DNA of 64,000 nucleotides from Areca catechu (Eukaryota > Streptophyta > Magnoliopsida > Arecales > Arecaceae), in assembly GCA_021397845.1 (NCBI GenBank), contig JAHSVC010000031.1:1488001-1552000 (forward strand), given 5' to 3'. Numbering within the stretch: the stretch's first letter is position 1; the number at the start of each line of letters is the position of its first letter. Below are positions 45,439-56,508 of the stretch, piece after piece. The notes under the pieces were generated by a model. The model searched no databases. It had not been told where the DNA came from and worked only from the letters and a program-made list of their open reading frames with translations. Made by a program: the position numbers and the translations under genes.

Positions 45439-46279
45439 TGATGAGGGATGGACTCAATTTACCCTGGATTTTTTGGAAAAGGGGAACACCTAATAAACTA
45501 GGACCGTGGGAGGGCTAAGAAGCCTCCCGGGACTATGGCAAAACTGATACTAAAATCCTAAAGCAGCTGAATTCTTTTGTTTTTCTATTTTCTTGGTAGA
45601 GGAACAATGGGATAGAGGGTAGGAAAAATGGACACTCTAGGACTGGGAACTCACCTTCACGGAGAGATGTTGCACCTCTAGGGCATCTCACCCACCCCAC
45701 TACATGTAATCTAGGGCGTCCCACCCATCTAACTACATGTGGAGCCTAGGGCGTCCTATCCAAATCGCTACCTGGGGCCGTAAAGGAAAATCCCTAAGAC
45801 CTAGAGGGGGACTCGATAGAAAGGAGATAACTATGGCCTCGCGCCTCTCGACACTTGCATGGAGTGAAGGAAGTGGGGTCTCACACCCCTCAACCCCGCA
45901 GGTGAAGGAAAGACGGGCCTCAGCCCAAAACCAAGACCAGTGGCTAAACCAAAAATTCTTATCAATCAATCATTACAAGACGGGAGGCGGACTTTATGTA
46001 GAAAAAACAAAACCCCTCAATTACTTAGCCTACAAGCATGTTGGCTTGATGAAGTGCTCTGAAAAGTGTGCTGCTTTGAAAACTGAGCTGCTCCATAAAT
46101 CGTGCAAAATCAACTCATGGCCATGCATAGAGGGAGGAACGATCTCCGTCGAGCACCGGCGGATGGCCAGCGATCGGGAAGCAGGCGGCGGACGGGGCGG
46201 TGGACGGCGAGCGGTGGACGGCGGGCGGGGGCTGCAGGTGGGGTGGCAGCACAGGAGAGTTACGGCATGCACAGGCGTA
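45439..46279 (-). repeat. LTR copy 4 of array I, 5' part missing
   Basis: On the - strand ends CATCCCTCATCA, three bases from copy 3. The 5' part is cut inside the GC-rich region near 46279, where sequence of Tat element E begins after a short junction. Confidence 0.85.
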
Positions 46280-46304
46280 TTCCATGTGATCCTTGGTGAT
46301 CCAG

Positions 46305-47590
46305 AGAAGACTTTACTTGGCTCACCACTAATTGAAAATCTGAGAAGACTTTAATCTTTTAATCCCTAATTCCTCGGTGATCCTAAGTCTTGCCAAGAGG
46401 GCTTCATATTTTGCTTGTTTATTTGAAGCTTGAAAGGAGAAGTGAATGGCATATTCCATGATCTATCCATTGGGGTCTGCTAATATAAGTTCAGCTCTGC
46501 ATCTAGTAAAGTTGGAGGCTCCATCCATGTGAAGTACCACATGGATTCTAAATCTTTTATCATAACTACCTCATCTTCGATCCTTCGTTGACCTGTTTCT
46601 TGGCTCCACAAACATTCAGCTAGAAAGTCAGCAAGTACCTGCACCTTATTGCCGATCTTGGTTGAAATGTGATGTCGAATTTATCTAGCTTGATGGCCCA
46701 TTTGGCTATCCTTCCTGAGGTATCAGGACATCAAAAAATGACTTTCAAGGGTTGGTCCGTCAACACTTCAATGGTGTGGGATTGAAAGTAGGGATGTAAG
46801 CATTTTACTGCAATTACCAGTGAATATATGAGCTTCTGAATTCTAGGATACCTTACTTTGGCTTCATGCAACATCTTGCTAGTGTAGTAGATCAACTTTT
46901 GTAGGTTGTCGACTCCTTTCCTAATAAGTATTGAGCTGACTGCTTCATCCAAAGCAGAAAGGTACAAATATAAAGTTTCACCTTCTTGAGGTTTGGAAAG
47001 TAGAGAAGGGCTTTCCAAATACTTTTGTAATTCTTTGAAGATGAGTCAATACTCTTTCGACCATTCAAAACTTCTAGTTTGGCAGAGGGTTTGAAGAATG
47101 GTAGACATCTTTCTGTTGACTGAGAAATGATTGGCTTAAAGAGGCGATTCTTCCAGTCAGTTGTTGAACCTCTTTCTTACTGGAAGGATTTCTCATACTT
47201 TGGATGGCTAGGATCTTCTTTGGATTGGCCTTTAGTCCTTATTTGGTGATGAGGAATCCTAGGAATTTTTTAGAAGTCACTCCAAAGGTGAACTTGGTCA
47301 GATATAGCTTCATCCGATGACATCGCAGGGCATCAAGGATTCTCTAGATCTCTGATGTGATCGGCTTTTTGGAGGATCTTCACGATCAAATCATCGACAT
47401 ACACCTCCATGTTCTTCCCAAGTTGCTTTTCAAATACCTTATTGATCAACCTTTGGAAGGTTATCCCGGTGTTCTTTAGTTCAAATGGCATTACTTTGTA
47501 GCAGTAATGCCCTTCTCCATTATGAATGTTGTCTTTCATCGTGGGGATCCATTCGTATCTGGTTGTATCCAGAGAAAGTATCCATAAAAC
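46305..47590 (-). pseudogene. pol: Element E, 3' half: RT palm, RNase H and start of aRNH (inverted)
   Basis: On the - strand from 47590: FMDTFSGYNQIRMDP, FQRLINKVFEKQLGKNM, EVYVDDLIVKILQK with an intact YVDD box near 47403-47390, LYLYLSALDEAVSSILIR and LIYYTSKMLHEAKVRYP (RNase H, open frame 47018-46731), then LHMDGASNFTRC..ELILADPNG and VFSDFQLVVSQVK of the second RNase H, ending near 46310. The first residue continues the LLSF that ends the 5' half at 36037. Stops and frameshifts are present, as in A. Confidence 0.9.
47586..47590 (-). repeat. Target duplication GTTTT, right copy (F in E)
   Basis: AAAAC on the + strand, GTTTT on the - strand, next to the end of F's 3' LTR. Confidence 0.9.
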
Positions 47591-49174
47591 TGATGCGGGA
47601 TGACTCTAAGATTGCTAAATATGTAGAAAAAATAGTAAACTATTTTTTTGTATTTTTTTATAATTTTAATTTGTAGGCTAAATTTTCAAAATCAAGTAAA
47701 GACTAGCAGAATGAATAGCAATGCAAAGAATCATCATACTCGCAGGCATGCTCATGCAAAATAATAAAAGTCAGGACTTGAGAATTAAGAAATTCCTGGT
47801 TTAGGATAGCTAACCATCAATCAAAATAGAAATTCAGAGTGGGAAGGTTTGTATCAGTCAGAGATTGAAGAACTTGCTGATGAAGGGTTACACAGCTCTC
47901 AGATTGATGCTTGGAAGATGAAGCCCTTGGTTCCCGAATCTAAAGGTGATCTGGACCCGATCTGAAGGCAAGGAAAGCATCCTCTAAGGAGGGGAAACAC
48001 CTTGGAGATCCTGCAAGCATCAAGGTTAGGCACGAAATAGGTGATCAATGAAAAGAAACAAAATATGAAAGAAAAAATAAGGGGAATCAGGGTTTGGGCT
48101 GGTAGCAGGGAAGAAGAAGGAGCTCTTGATTTGGGGCATCTTCAAGGCTTCTCTTCTTGGACGTGGCTGCTTTTGGAGGCTTGATTTGCTACTAGGGCAT
48201 GGAGAATTCAAGGAAGGGTGGTCAGCCAAGCAAGAGAACAAAGAACCAAACCAAAGAACCACAAAAAACACAAGACACTAGTCTTAAAACAATTCAGCAA
48301 AATAATATTTCATAAGAGTTGATTGAATACAAGAGGAGAAGGGGTGGGGTATTTATAGAGTTCCTATGCCCTCTCCTTATTAGGACTTCAGTCCTCTCCT
48401 AGTTAGGATAGGTTTACACAATTTAAGTGGGAGAAAAACTACACAAGTAACCTATAACAAGGAGTATATAGTTTGCATGAAAATAAAACTAGTTTTCCTT
48501 CTTTCATTTGGACTCTTCTCTTTGTTTGGACTTGGTCAACCATTAAGGACGCCTCTCCTTGGTGTGTGGGCTTCATTGGTAGTAAGAGTGGGCAGCCAAG
48601 AGGCTAGGGCGCAAGGGCTTTGGGCCCCCTGGAAGCCTGGGATGCCTGGGCTAGCATATACCTAGAATCTTGGTTCTGGGCTGGAATATACCTGGAATCT
48701 TTGTTCTTATGAGCTTAGGCCTGGCATCTGGGCTGATTTCTTTTGGGCTAGGGTGTAGATGGACCTCTGGAATCATGGGTGCCCTGGTCTAGGAATATGC
48801 TCTAGCATCTGGAGAGGAATCTGGGTATCTGAAGAGCATTTGGAGGGCATCTGGAAGGTATCTTGGACCTGGGGTATCCAATAAGGTCTAATAAGATGTT
48901 GTAGTGGCCTTTGACTCCTTGATAAGGCCTGGTGGGACTCCAAAATAGGGTATCCTTTTCTATTGTACATGAACTGGACTAATATTTGACTCATACTGAA
49001 ATACAGGACTCAATACCGAACTAGGGTTGAGACACAATCAACTAGTCTCAACTTATCATAGGACTCAATCTTACTTGCTTACAGAATTGTTACACATGAC
49101 TAAGGTTCTAAAAGTTCTAATCAGTAAACCATATGGGATACAGTGATCTGTATCTGATCCTAGTGCCCCCACAA
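47591..49174 (-). repeat. 3' LTR of element F
   Basis: On the - strand starts TTGTGGGGGCACTAGG (first bases mutated from TGGTGGGG) and ends CATCCCGCATCA. TATAAATA at 48350-48357. Several GAT(G/A)CCC(T/A) motifs near 48790-48870, as in D. Confidence 0.92.
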
Positions 49175-49211
49175 ATTCTTCTAGGATGGGAGGAACTCGA
49201 CCCCTTCGAGT
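49175..49211 (-). promoter_or_regulatory. Inverted repeat and polypurine tract before 3' LTR, element F
   Basis: On the - strand ACTCGAAGGGGTCGAGT (49211-49195), then TTCCTCCCATCCTAGAAGAA and the LTR. Confidence 0.78.
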
Positions 49212-49229
49212 AAGGGTCAATTTAGCTCT

Positions 49230-49707
49230 CTATTGCTCAAGGAGGGTTTGGGTTGAGGCACAGCAGATCCTCACCAGTGCTCCACAAGTTCTCAGATTCT
49301 GGCTGACCTTGCCACCATACCAAATACCTCTGATAGCCTTTATTCTAGGTACTGATGGCTTGATCATCCAGGATTCGCTCACTCCTTTCCTCACTATTTG
49401 GCCGAATTGTATATGGACACTCTGGGATGGGTTCACTCTCAAAGGGATGGATAGGCTCAAGGTGCTCGCTAGGTATCACTGCTTGCTCCATATGCTCTAC
49501 AAGGTCTGAGATGTTGAAGGTGGAGCTAATACCTAAATCAGGTGGTATCTCTAGCACATAGGCATTGGGTCCAACTATTTTCATTATTCTGAATGGGCCA
49601 GCTTCGCGAGCATGAAATCCCTTTACAATCACATAATCTTCTGCAAAAAATTCTTTATTTCTTTGGGGATTAGCCAAGTTATTATATAGTTCATTACTTA
49701 TGTTCAA
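49230..49707 (-). pseudogene. Integrase C-terminus and chromodomain, element F
   Basis: Open frame from 49707: NKEFFAEDYVIVKGFHAREA, GPFRIMKIVGPNAYVLEIPP, DLGISSTFNISDLVEHMEQ, then the start of the chromodomain ERILDDQAIST and a stop. Its remainder (GYQRYLVWWQGQPESENLW) follows in frame. KKLH of the integrase tail is replaced by KGFH. Confidence 0.87.
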
Positions 49708-49874
49708 TTTTTTGACTAATTTCCTGATGCAAATTCTATGCAGAGGCTAGTGCAGGGTGGATAGATGAATTAGAATTGTGGCTTTATTGGACTCATGACT
49801 AACACCTAATAGACTTGACTAGACATACCTATCAAAGGAAAGTTATTGGACTCTATGGGTCAAGACCTAACACT

Positions 49875-50114
49875 CTATAGACTCTCTAGGTTTAATCCTA
49901 GCATGGCATGCACATGAAAATTTACTATGGACTCCAAGCAAATTCCATAAGGTATGCCGAAGTAATATGCAAACCGAACATGTGCAATGAATATATGCAT
50001 TATGCTTACCTCTATAAAATACAGGTGAATGATTAAAGAAATATAAGAAAAGGCAGGAAATATGAGGTGGATTCTGGGTTTGTTTGGAGGGGTAGAAAGT
50101 AAGAAAGGGTTCAA
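49875..50114 (-). pseudogene. Conserved spacer module of element F
   Basis: Open frame of 79 codons with LYFIEVSIMHIFIAHVRFAY then YFGIPYGICLESIVNFHVHA; the pattern FIEV..H..HVRFA.YF matches D, G and G'. A frameshift after YFG alters the second half. Confidence 0.55.
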
Positions 50115-50201
50115 GGTTGATTGGATATAATAAGATGTAAGAAGGGGTGTCAGGGATTAAATCTAGACTAATAAGATTGACCCTATGGGATTGATGTATA
50201 T

Positions 50202-50618
50202 CTAATGGGTTGGCATAATAGAAGGATGGGTTACAAATTTCAGGGAAGAGTTGTTTATGGGAACTATAGGGTGGGATTCTTCATAAGGATAATGATAAGC
50301 TAAATCCTTAATAAAGTCATCTGGCTCAAGAAATTTAGGACTGGGCTCTATACTGGAGCTTTCATCTAGTGGCTCCTCTGGGAAGAGTCTAATAGTAGAG
50401 TTGGGTACCTCATCCTTTAACTGCTCTTCCTCTACAGTCTGGATGTGGTCAGGGTCTACTAGGTCAACTGATCTTGGGTTGGCTTCTACCTGGGCACCTA
50501 TTGGGTCAACTAATTCTAAGTCTTCTATAGAAAACACCTCTTCTTTTTCCTTATACTCCTCCACTAAGCTTGGGTCGACCTTATATATCTCCTCTTCAAT
50601 GTCATTCTGCTGAACCAA
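50202..50618 (-). pseudogene. Acidic linker of element F
   Basis: Open frame of 138 codons starting MVQQNDIEEEIYKVDPSLVE; very acidic, with FIKDLAYHYPYEESHPIVPI near the end that matches FIKDLISLNQYP..PPIVPI of D. Function unknown. Confidence 0.65.
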
Positions 50619-50990
50619 TGAGTGGTAAGAGGAGGTTGGCTAAGGAAAAATTAATTAATACTATATTCAAATCTAGGGGTATTAATCCTATAAGGTTCAG
50701 GTCGACTGAGGGTTGTGGATTACTACTGGGTTCATATCTAGGGACTATGGACTCCTGGGGCTCATAGGACACGGGTTCAACCCTATGGGTCTTGTCTAGG
50801 GTTCCTAACTGATCTCTTACCTGGTCTAACCTATGGGTTGTTTGGTTATTTGATTGGATCATTAGGTCTAATCTATTATTTATTTGGATAAGCTGGGTTT
50901 GGGTTTGGGTTTGGGTATTGGTTTGGTCATACTTGTGAATCATATGGGCAAATTGGTCCATTATGGTCTTCATGAAAGCTTCAAACTTGG
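50602..50990 (-). pseudogene. gag: Reduced gag of element F
   Basis: KTIMDQFAHMIHKYDQTNTQ followed by a Gln/Thr repeat (TQTQTQTQ) and NNRLDLMIQSNNQTTHRLDQ, then the gag tail PVSYEPQESIVPRYEP. As in D, the capsid domain between N-terminus and tail is missing. Confidence 0.7.
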
Positions 50991-52124
50991 GGTCATGGTT
51001 GAATTAGGTTTGGGCTTAGACTGACTTTAATGGACTCCTGACCTGGTGGTCATGCAAACTAACAAACAATCAAGGAGGAATGAATGCAGCAAAGCATGCA
51101 AAGGGTTAGTCTAATAATCTAGGGTTTGCTAGACCTAGAGCCAAAACTTAATGGGTCTACTCAACTTACAATTAACCCAGTAGCTAATCCTTCCACTGGC
51201 CAGGTAGGGGGTGGGGTGGTGGGAGGCTCCCCCTGCTTGTCAAAGGATCCTAATTATAAACCACAGTCTACTTAGGTCGTTTGACTCTGGACCCCCAGTC
51301 TTAGACACCAGTTTTTAGTAATAGCCATAGGATTAAATGTACTAGTTGGCCCACACGGTTTAGACCCGACCTGTTGGCTGTCACCTAGCCCTCTATGGCA
51401 AATTAAGTCTAATTAATTTTAATTTATGCTTGGGTCAATATGATGATGGGTGTTTTGGGCCCAGGACAGGGGATGAAATCCTGCCTTGATGTTAGATAGC
51501 AATTACCCTTAAGATTATGTTAAAGAGATGATGGCAATCGATGGTCCTGATGCAATCTAAAACAACCAAAAAAATAAAAATATTTTGTGTATTTTATAAG
51601 GTTGCAAATTAGGTTTAGGTTGATTAGGTTAGCAAACAAATTGGGCTTGGGATTGGGGTGCATGGCAGTCGGTTAGGTTTGGTTGAGTCAAGTGTGTAGA
51701 GTTCAAAGAATTTTGAGATTTAGGGTTCAGATTAATACAGTGTTTGACATGGATTCTAATGTATAAAAAAATCAAAAAAGTTCTAGGACAGAGGATGGAT
51801 GGTGTTAATGACCTCTACCTAATTTGATGTAAAAAGAAGATCAGATGATGATGAAAATCTTAAAGTTTTAGACTGATGCAGAAATCTCAGGTTTTCAGTT
51901 AGGGTTCCTATGATGCCAAATTTTAGAACTTTTAGCTTTTTGTGAAATTAATTAAAAATTATGATAAAAAAAAGGACAACACAGAGAACAATTCATTCAA
52001 ATTTCACAAAAAATAAAATTTCTAGATGGTCGAAATCAGATAAAAAACAGACACCTAATGCAGCTAGTAGGATGCAGAAATTAGGGTTTGTGATCCTAAT
52101 GCAGATAAATGTTATCTTAAACCT
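50991..52124 (-). other. 5' leader of element F with conserved block
   Basis: Non-coding, A/T-rich. The block at 51361-51424 (on the - strand AAAATTAATTAGACTTAATT, then GGGCTAGGTGACAGCCAACA) is the shared leader motif. Confidence 0.7.
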
Positions 52125-52136
52125 GCTCTGATACCA
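52125..52136 (-). other. Primer binding site of element F
   Basis: TGGTATCAGAGC on the - strand, three bases from the LTR end at 52140. Confidence 0.9.
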
Positions 52137-52139
52137 AAC

Positions 52140-53351
52140 TGATGCGAGACAACTCTAAGATTGCTAAATATGCAGAAAAGAATAGTAAACTAATTTTTGT
52201 ATTTTTCTATAATTTTAATTTGCAGGCTAAATTTCCAAAATCAAGTAAAGACTAGCAGGATTAATAGCAATGGAAAGAATCATCATAATCGCAGGCATGC
52301 TCATGCAAAATAATAAAAGTCAGGATCCAAGAATTGAGAAATTCCTGGCTTAGAATAGCTAACCTTCAATCAAAATAGAAATTAAGAGTGGGAAGGTTTG
52401 TACCAGTCAGAGATTGAAGAACTTGTTGATGAAGGGGTCACACAGCTCTCAAATTGATGATGGAAGATGAAGCCCTTGGTTCCCCAATTTGAAGGCGATC
52501 TGGACCCAGTTTGAAGGCAAGGAAAGCCTCCTCTGGGGAGGGGAAACACCTCGGGGATCCTGCCAGCATTAAGGTTAGGCACAAAATAGGTGATCAATGA
52601 AAAGAAACAAAATATGAAAGAAAGACATGGGGAATTAGGGTTAGGGCTGGCAGCAGGGAAGAAAAAGGAGCTCTTGATCTAGGGCATCTTCAAGGCTTCT
52701 CTTCTTGGACATGGCTGCTACTTGGAGGCTTGATTTGCTGCTAGGGCATGGAGAATTCCATGGAAAGGTGGTCGGCCAAGCAAGAGAACAAAGAACCAAA
52801 CCAAAGAACCAAAAAGAACACATGACACCAGTCTTAAAATAATTCAACAGAATAATATTTCATAAGAGTTGATTGAATACAAGAGGAGGAGGGGTGGGAT
52901 ATTTATAAAGTTTCCATGCCCTCTTTTTATTAGGACTTCAGCTCTCTCCTAGTTAGAATAGGTTTACACAATTTAAGTGGGAGAAAAACTACACAAGTAA
53001 CTTAAAACTAAAAGTAGAAAGTTTGCATGAAAATAAAACTAGTTTTCATTCTTTCATTTGGACTCTTCCTCCTTGTTTGGACTTAGTCAACCATTAAGGA
53101 TGCCTCTCCATGGTGTGTGGGCTTCATGGGCAGTAAGAGTGGGTGGCCAAGAGGCTAGGGAGCTTGGGCTTTGGGCCCCCTGGAAGCCTGGGATGCCTGG
53201 GCTAGCATATACCTGGAATCTTGGTTCTGGGCTGGATTATACCTAGAATCTTGGTTCTTATGAGCTTGGGCCTAGCACCTAGGCTGATTTCTTTTGGACT
53301 GGGGTGCAGATGGACCTCTGGAATCATAGGTTCCCTGGTCTGGGAATATGC
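52140..53351 (-). repeat. Remaining 1212 bp of the 5' LTR of element F
   Basis: Homologous to the 3' part of 47591-49174. TATAAATA at 52910-52917. Ends on the + side with TATGC at 53347-53351, the other-strand copy of GCATA at 36412-36416. Confidence 0.9.
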
Positions 53352-53821
53352 TGGTGCGGGCACCAGGGCGAAAAGAAATCGATAGGTTGAATCCACATCC
53401 TTGTGGATCACCTGTGCATAAAATCCTGAACCCAAACCCTATTTATCATGTAAATATTTATTTTAAATTTTATTATTTTGGTTTAGTTAGGGTAAACCCT
53501 TTTTATCAATTGTAATCAGGGTTTTGTTTATTTTGGGGTAAAACCCTTTTTACCAAGTTGAGTCAAAACCCTCATTGAGTCAAACCCTATTTACACAATT
53601 GGGATCTTAATGGTCCAATTTAATTAGTCCTTTTTACAAACTTTAATTAGGTTTTTCTTTGAAAGCCTAATTAAGTATATGGTTCAATTAGTTATTAGTT
53701 GGTTAAATCATGTGGTAGTTATTCATTGAGTCCATGTAATTAGTTGAGTTATTGAGTCCTTTATTACAAGAAGGGACCCAAGACAACATCCCATGTGCAT
53801 CCAATGAAGACTCAAGACAAC

Positions 53822-55115
53822 CGATGGGGACATCAAAACCCATCCGGGTTTTTTCTTTTTTTTCCTTTTTTTTTTTAGTTTAAATTTCTATCCCCACTAT
53901 TCTACCTACACCCACTATTCCAATTTTATTCCATACTTATTCCTGACTTATCCTTCTATTTTTCCTGTCATCTTCTTCCTCCATTCATCGCCCAGATCCA
54001 AGCCCCATTTCCTCCATTCCTAGCCGATGATCACCATCGATGCCCGCTAAGGCCACCGACACCCGTCGCCCATCCCATCGACATGCTGCCTTGATCCCCG
54101 ACACACACCGGAGAGCCCGAGCAGACGGAACCGTGCCCTCCTCTCCCTGTATCTATGCCGCCCGTGCCCGTGATGCATCCCCATCTCCGCCCAATGCCCC
54201 TCCACCCGGAGTCGTCTCTAGCCGCCATTGATGCCGATCAGATCCTGCTAGATCCGTCGACCAATCCGCCATCCGCCTCACCCACGAGCATCACCAACCG
54301 CCTCATCCAAATCATCGATTTCACCATCCCCCGGCCCCATGCCATCGCAACCATCCCCCAGGATCCGCCGACCCATTCGCCCTTCACCTCACCTGCGAGC
54401 TCAACATCGAGGTCCACGTCCTCCACCCTTTCTGGTTGATCCCCTGTTCCACAGTCACTAGAGAAGGATTTGCATAGATCCTGATGCAGAAACAACTCTT
54501 CACGGATCTCAAAGCTACTGGTTTAGGATTAAAAATAATAATAATAATAAATAAATAATAAATAAAAATTTTCATGTATGGGTCATAAATTTTGTAAGCC
54601 TATATAAAGGCATCCCCTCTTGTATTTGGAAGCTAGTGAAGAATAAAATGAGTTTTAAGAATTTTTTTTTCGCCTCCGCATGGGGAGGTGAGAGGCCCAA
54701 TAGTGTTCGCCCCCGCATGGGCGAGGAGGGTCAGAGGCCCAATAGTGTTGCCTTCATTCTCTAAGAACGTCGACCTCCGTGAGGGAGTGGGTGTGAGGCC
54801 CATTTTGCCTTCGCCTTCGAGCGTCGAGGGGTGTGAGACCCTATGCATTTGTGAGGGAGTTGGTGTGAGGCCCGTCTTGCCTTTGCCTTCGGGTATCGAG
54901 GGGTGTGAGGCCCCAGTTTTGTTTTTATCCTTCGGGACATCGAGGGGTGTAAGGCCCTATGTCTTCACTTTCGAGCGTTGAGCGTTGTGAGGCCCCAGTT
55001 TGCCGTTGTCCTTCGGGACATCGAGGGATGTGAGGCCCTGGTTATCCCCTTCTTGACCTTAATCTTAGGAGACTTCTCAGCTCTCAGACGATCCTCCTAG
55101 ACTAGTCCCACATTA
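53822..55115 (+). repeat. 5' LTR of element H
   Basis: Starts CGATGGGGACATC (TGATGGGG in the partner) and ends GTCCCACATTA. TATATAAAG at 54601-54609. From about 54670 to 55043 there are some eight to ten repeats of a unit near 40 bp with GTGTGAGGCCC and TTCGGGACATCGAGG. Confidence 0.9.
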
Positions 55116-55227
55116 ATTTGGTATCAGAGCAGGAGAGGATTAGGTTAGAGAAAAAAAGAAAAAGAGAAAAAAAAATGCAGCAACGAGCCTGACTCGATGG
55201 AGTCGAGTTTTTCCCACCCTAGGAAAA
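55116..55227 (+). other. 112-bp interior of element H
   Basis: TGGTATCAGAGC at 55119-55130, a purine-rich run (about 55131-55174), ACTCGATGGAGTCGAGT at 55192-55208, then TTTTTCCCACCCTAGGAAAA, which pairs TTTTCC with GGAAAA, next to the 3' LTR. Only cis elements for reverse transcription remain. Confidence 0.88.
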
Positions 55228-56508
55228 TGATGGGGACATCAAAACCCATCCAGGATTTTCTTTTTTTTTAGATTTATTTTATTTTAGTTTAATTTTTTAT
55301 CCAGCTATTCTACCTATCCGGATATTCCAGTTTTATTCCATACTTATCCCCAACTTATCCTTCTATTCCTATCATCTTCTTCCTCGATTCATTGCCCTGA
55401 TCCAATCCCCATATCCTCCATTCCCAGTCGATGATCACCACCGACGCCCATTGAGCCCGTCGATGCCTGTCGCCCATCCCACCAACCTGCTGTCGTGATG
55501 CCCGACACCTGCCAAAGAGCCCGACCTGACGGAATCGTGCCCTTCTCTCCATGCATATGTGCCACCCATGCCCGTGATACCTCCCCATCTCCGGCCCGAT
55601 GCCCCACCACCTGGAGTCGTCTCCAGCCACCATCGATGCCGATCGGATCCCGCTGGATCCGTCGGCCCATCCGCCCTCTGCCTCACCCGCGAGCATCAAC
55701 GACCACCTCCTCAAATCCTTCGGCCCGTCCGCCCTCTCCTCACCCGCGAGCATCACCGACCACCTCCTCCAAATCCCTTAATCATCGATTTCTCCATCCC
55801 CCGACCCCATGCCATCGCTGCCATCCCCCGGAATCCATCCGCCTCCATCTCTGCCTCGCTGCCTCGCCTCGAGAGAGATCTCACGCCTTCACCCTTTCCA
55901 CTCGATCTCCTATTCCATGATCACAAGAGAAGGATTTGCACAGATCTTGATGTAGAAATAGCTCTGCATGGATCTCAAACCTGCTGGTTTAGGATCAATA
56001 AATAAATAAGAAAATAAATAATAGATAAAAATGTCCATGTATGGGTCCTAAATTTTTAAGCCTATATAAAGGCATCCCCTCTTGTATTTGAAAGTTAGTG
56101 AAAAATAAAATGAGTTTTTAGAAGATTTTTTTTTTCTGCCCCCGCATGGGAAGGGTGAGAGGCCCAATAGTGTTCGCCCTCGCATTGGTGGGGAGGGTGA
56201 GAGGCCCAATAGTGTTGCCTTCATTCTCTGAGAATGTCGACCTTCGTGAGGGAGTGGTGTGAGGCCCATCTTGCCTTCACCTTCGGGCATCGAGGGGTGT
56301 GAGGCCCCAATTTTATCTTTGTCCTTCGAGACATCGAGGGGTGTGAGTCTCTTGCTTTCGCTTTTGAGCGTTGAGGGGTGTGAGGCCCCAGTTTGCCTTT
56401 GTCATTCAGGACATCGAGGGGTGTGAGGCCCTGGTTATCCCCTTCTTGACCCTAATCCCAATTGATTTCTCAGCTCTCTGATGATCCTCCTAGCCTAGTC
56501 CCACATCA
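55228..56508 (+). repeat. 3' LTR of element H
   Basis: Starts TGATGGGGACATC, TATATAAAG at 56063-56071, GTGTGAGGCCC array near 56130-56435, ends GTCCCACATCA. Confidence 0.9.

Larger units (their letters stand above)
40773..46279 (-). mobile_element. Array I: head-to-tail LTRs of a minimal LTR element
   Basis: Four LTR copies, all on the - strand: 40773-42264, 42382-43905, about 43909-45435 and 45439-46279 (truncated). Only the first two are separated by an interior (117 bp with primer sites and the CTCGA inverted repeat), giving one complete minimal element. The junctions 2/3 and 3/4 have just three T between LTRs. The long GC-rich frames on both strands are in the same place in every copy, are not conserved in length, and are not supported as genes. 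Confidence 0.88.
47591..53351 (-). mobile_element. Element F: chromodomain element without capsid or pol core (inverted part)
   Basis: With 36038-36416 it makes one complete element of about 6.1 kb: LTR 1586 bp, interior 49175-52139, LTR 1584 bp. Interior on the - strand: primer site, leader, N-terminal gag, acidic linker, spacer module and chromodomain. No capsid, zinc knuckle, protease, RT or integrase core recognised. Inserted in RT of element E; itself hit by a G-type element in its 5' LTR. Confidence 0.9.
53822..56508 (+). mobile_element. Element H: minimal LTR element with 112-bp interior
   Basis: LTRs 53822-55115 and 55228-56508. Flanked by ACAAC (53817-53821) and ACACC (56509-56513), one mismatch. 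The other G LTR (62676-62700) shows the unoccupied site. No coding sequence; the frames over the GC-rich 54000-54450 and 55400-55900 are the same LTR region read twice. Confidence 0.9.

Noticed and set aside
55355..56005. Frames of about 130-148 codons on both strands in GC-rich DNA
   Set aside because: This is the 3' LTR of element H; the same region in the 5' LTR (54030-54440) gives other frames, so no protein is conserved.
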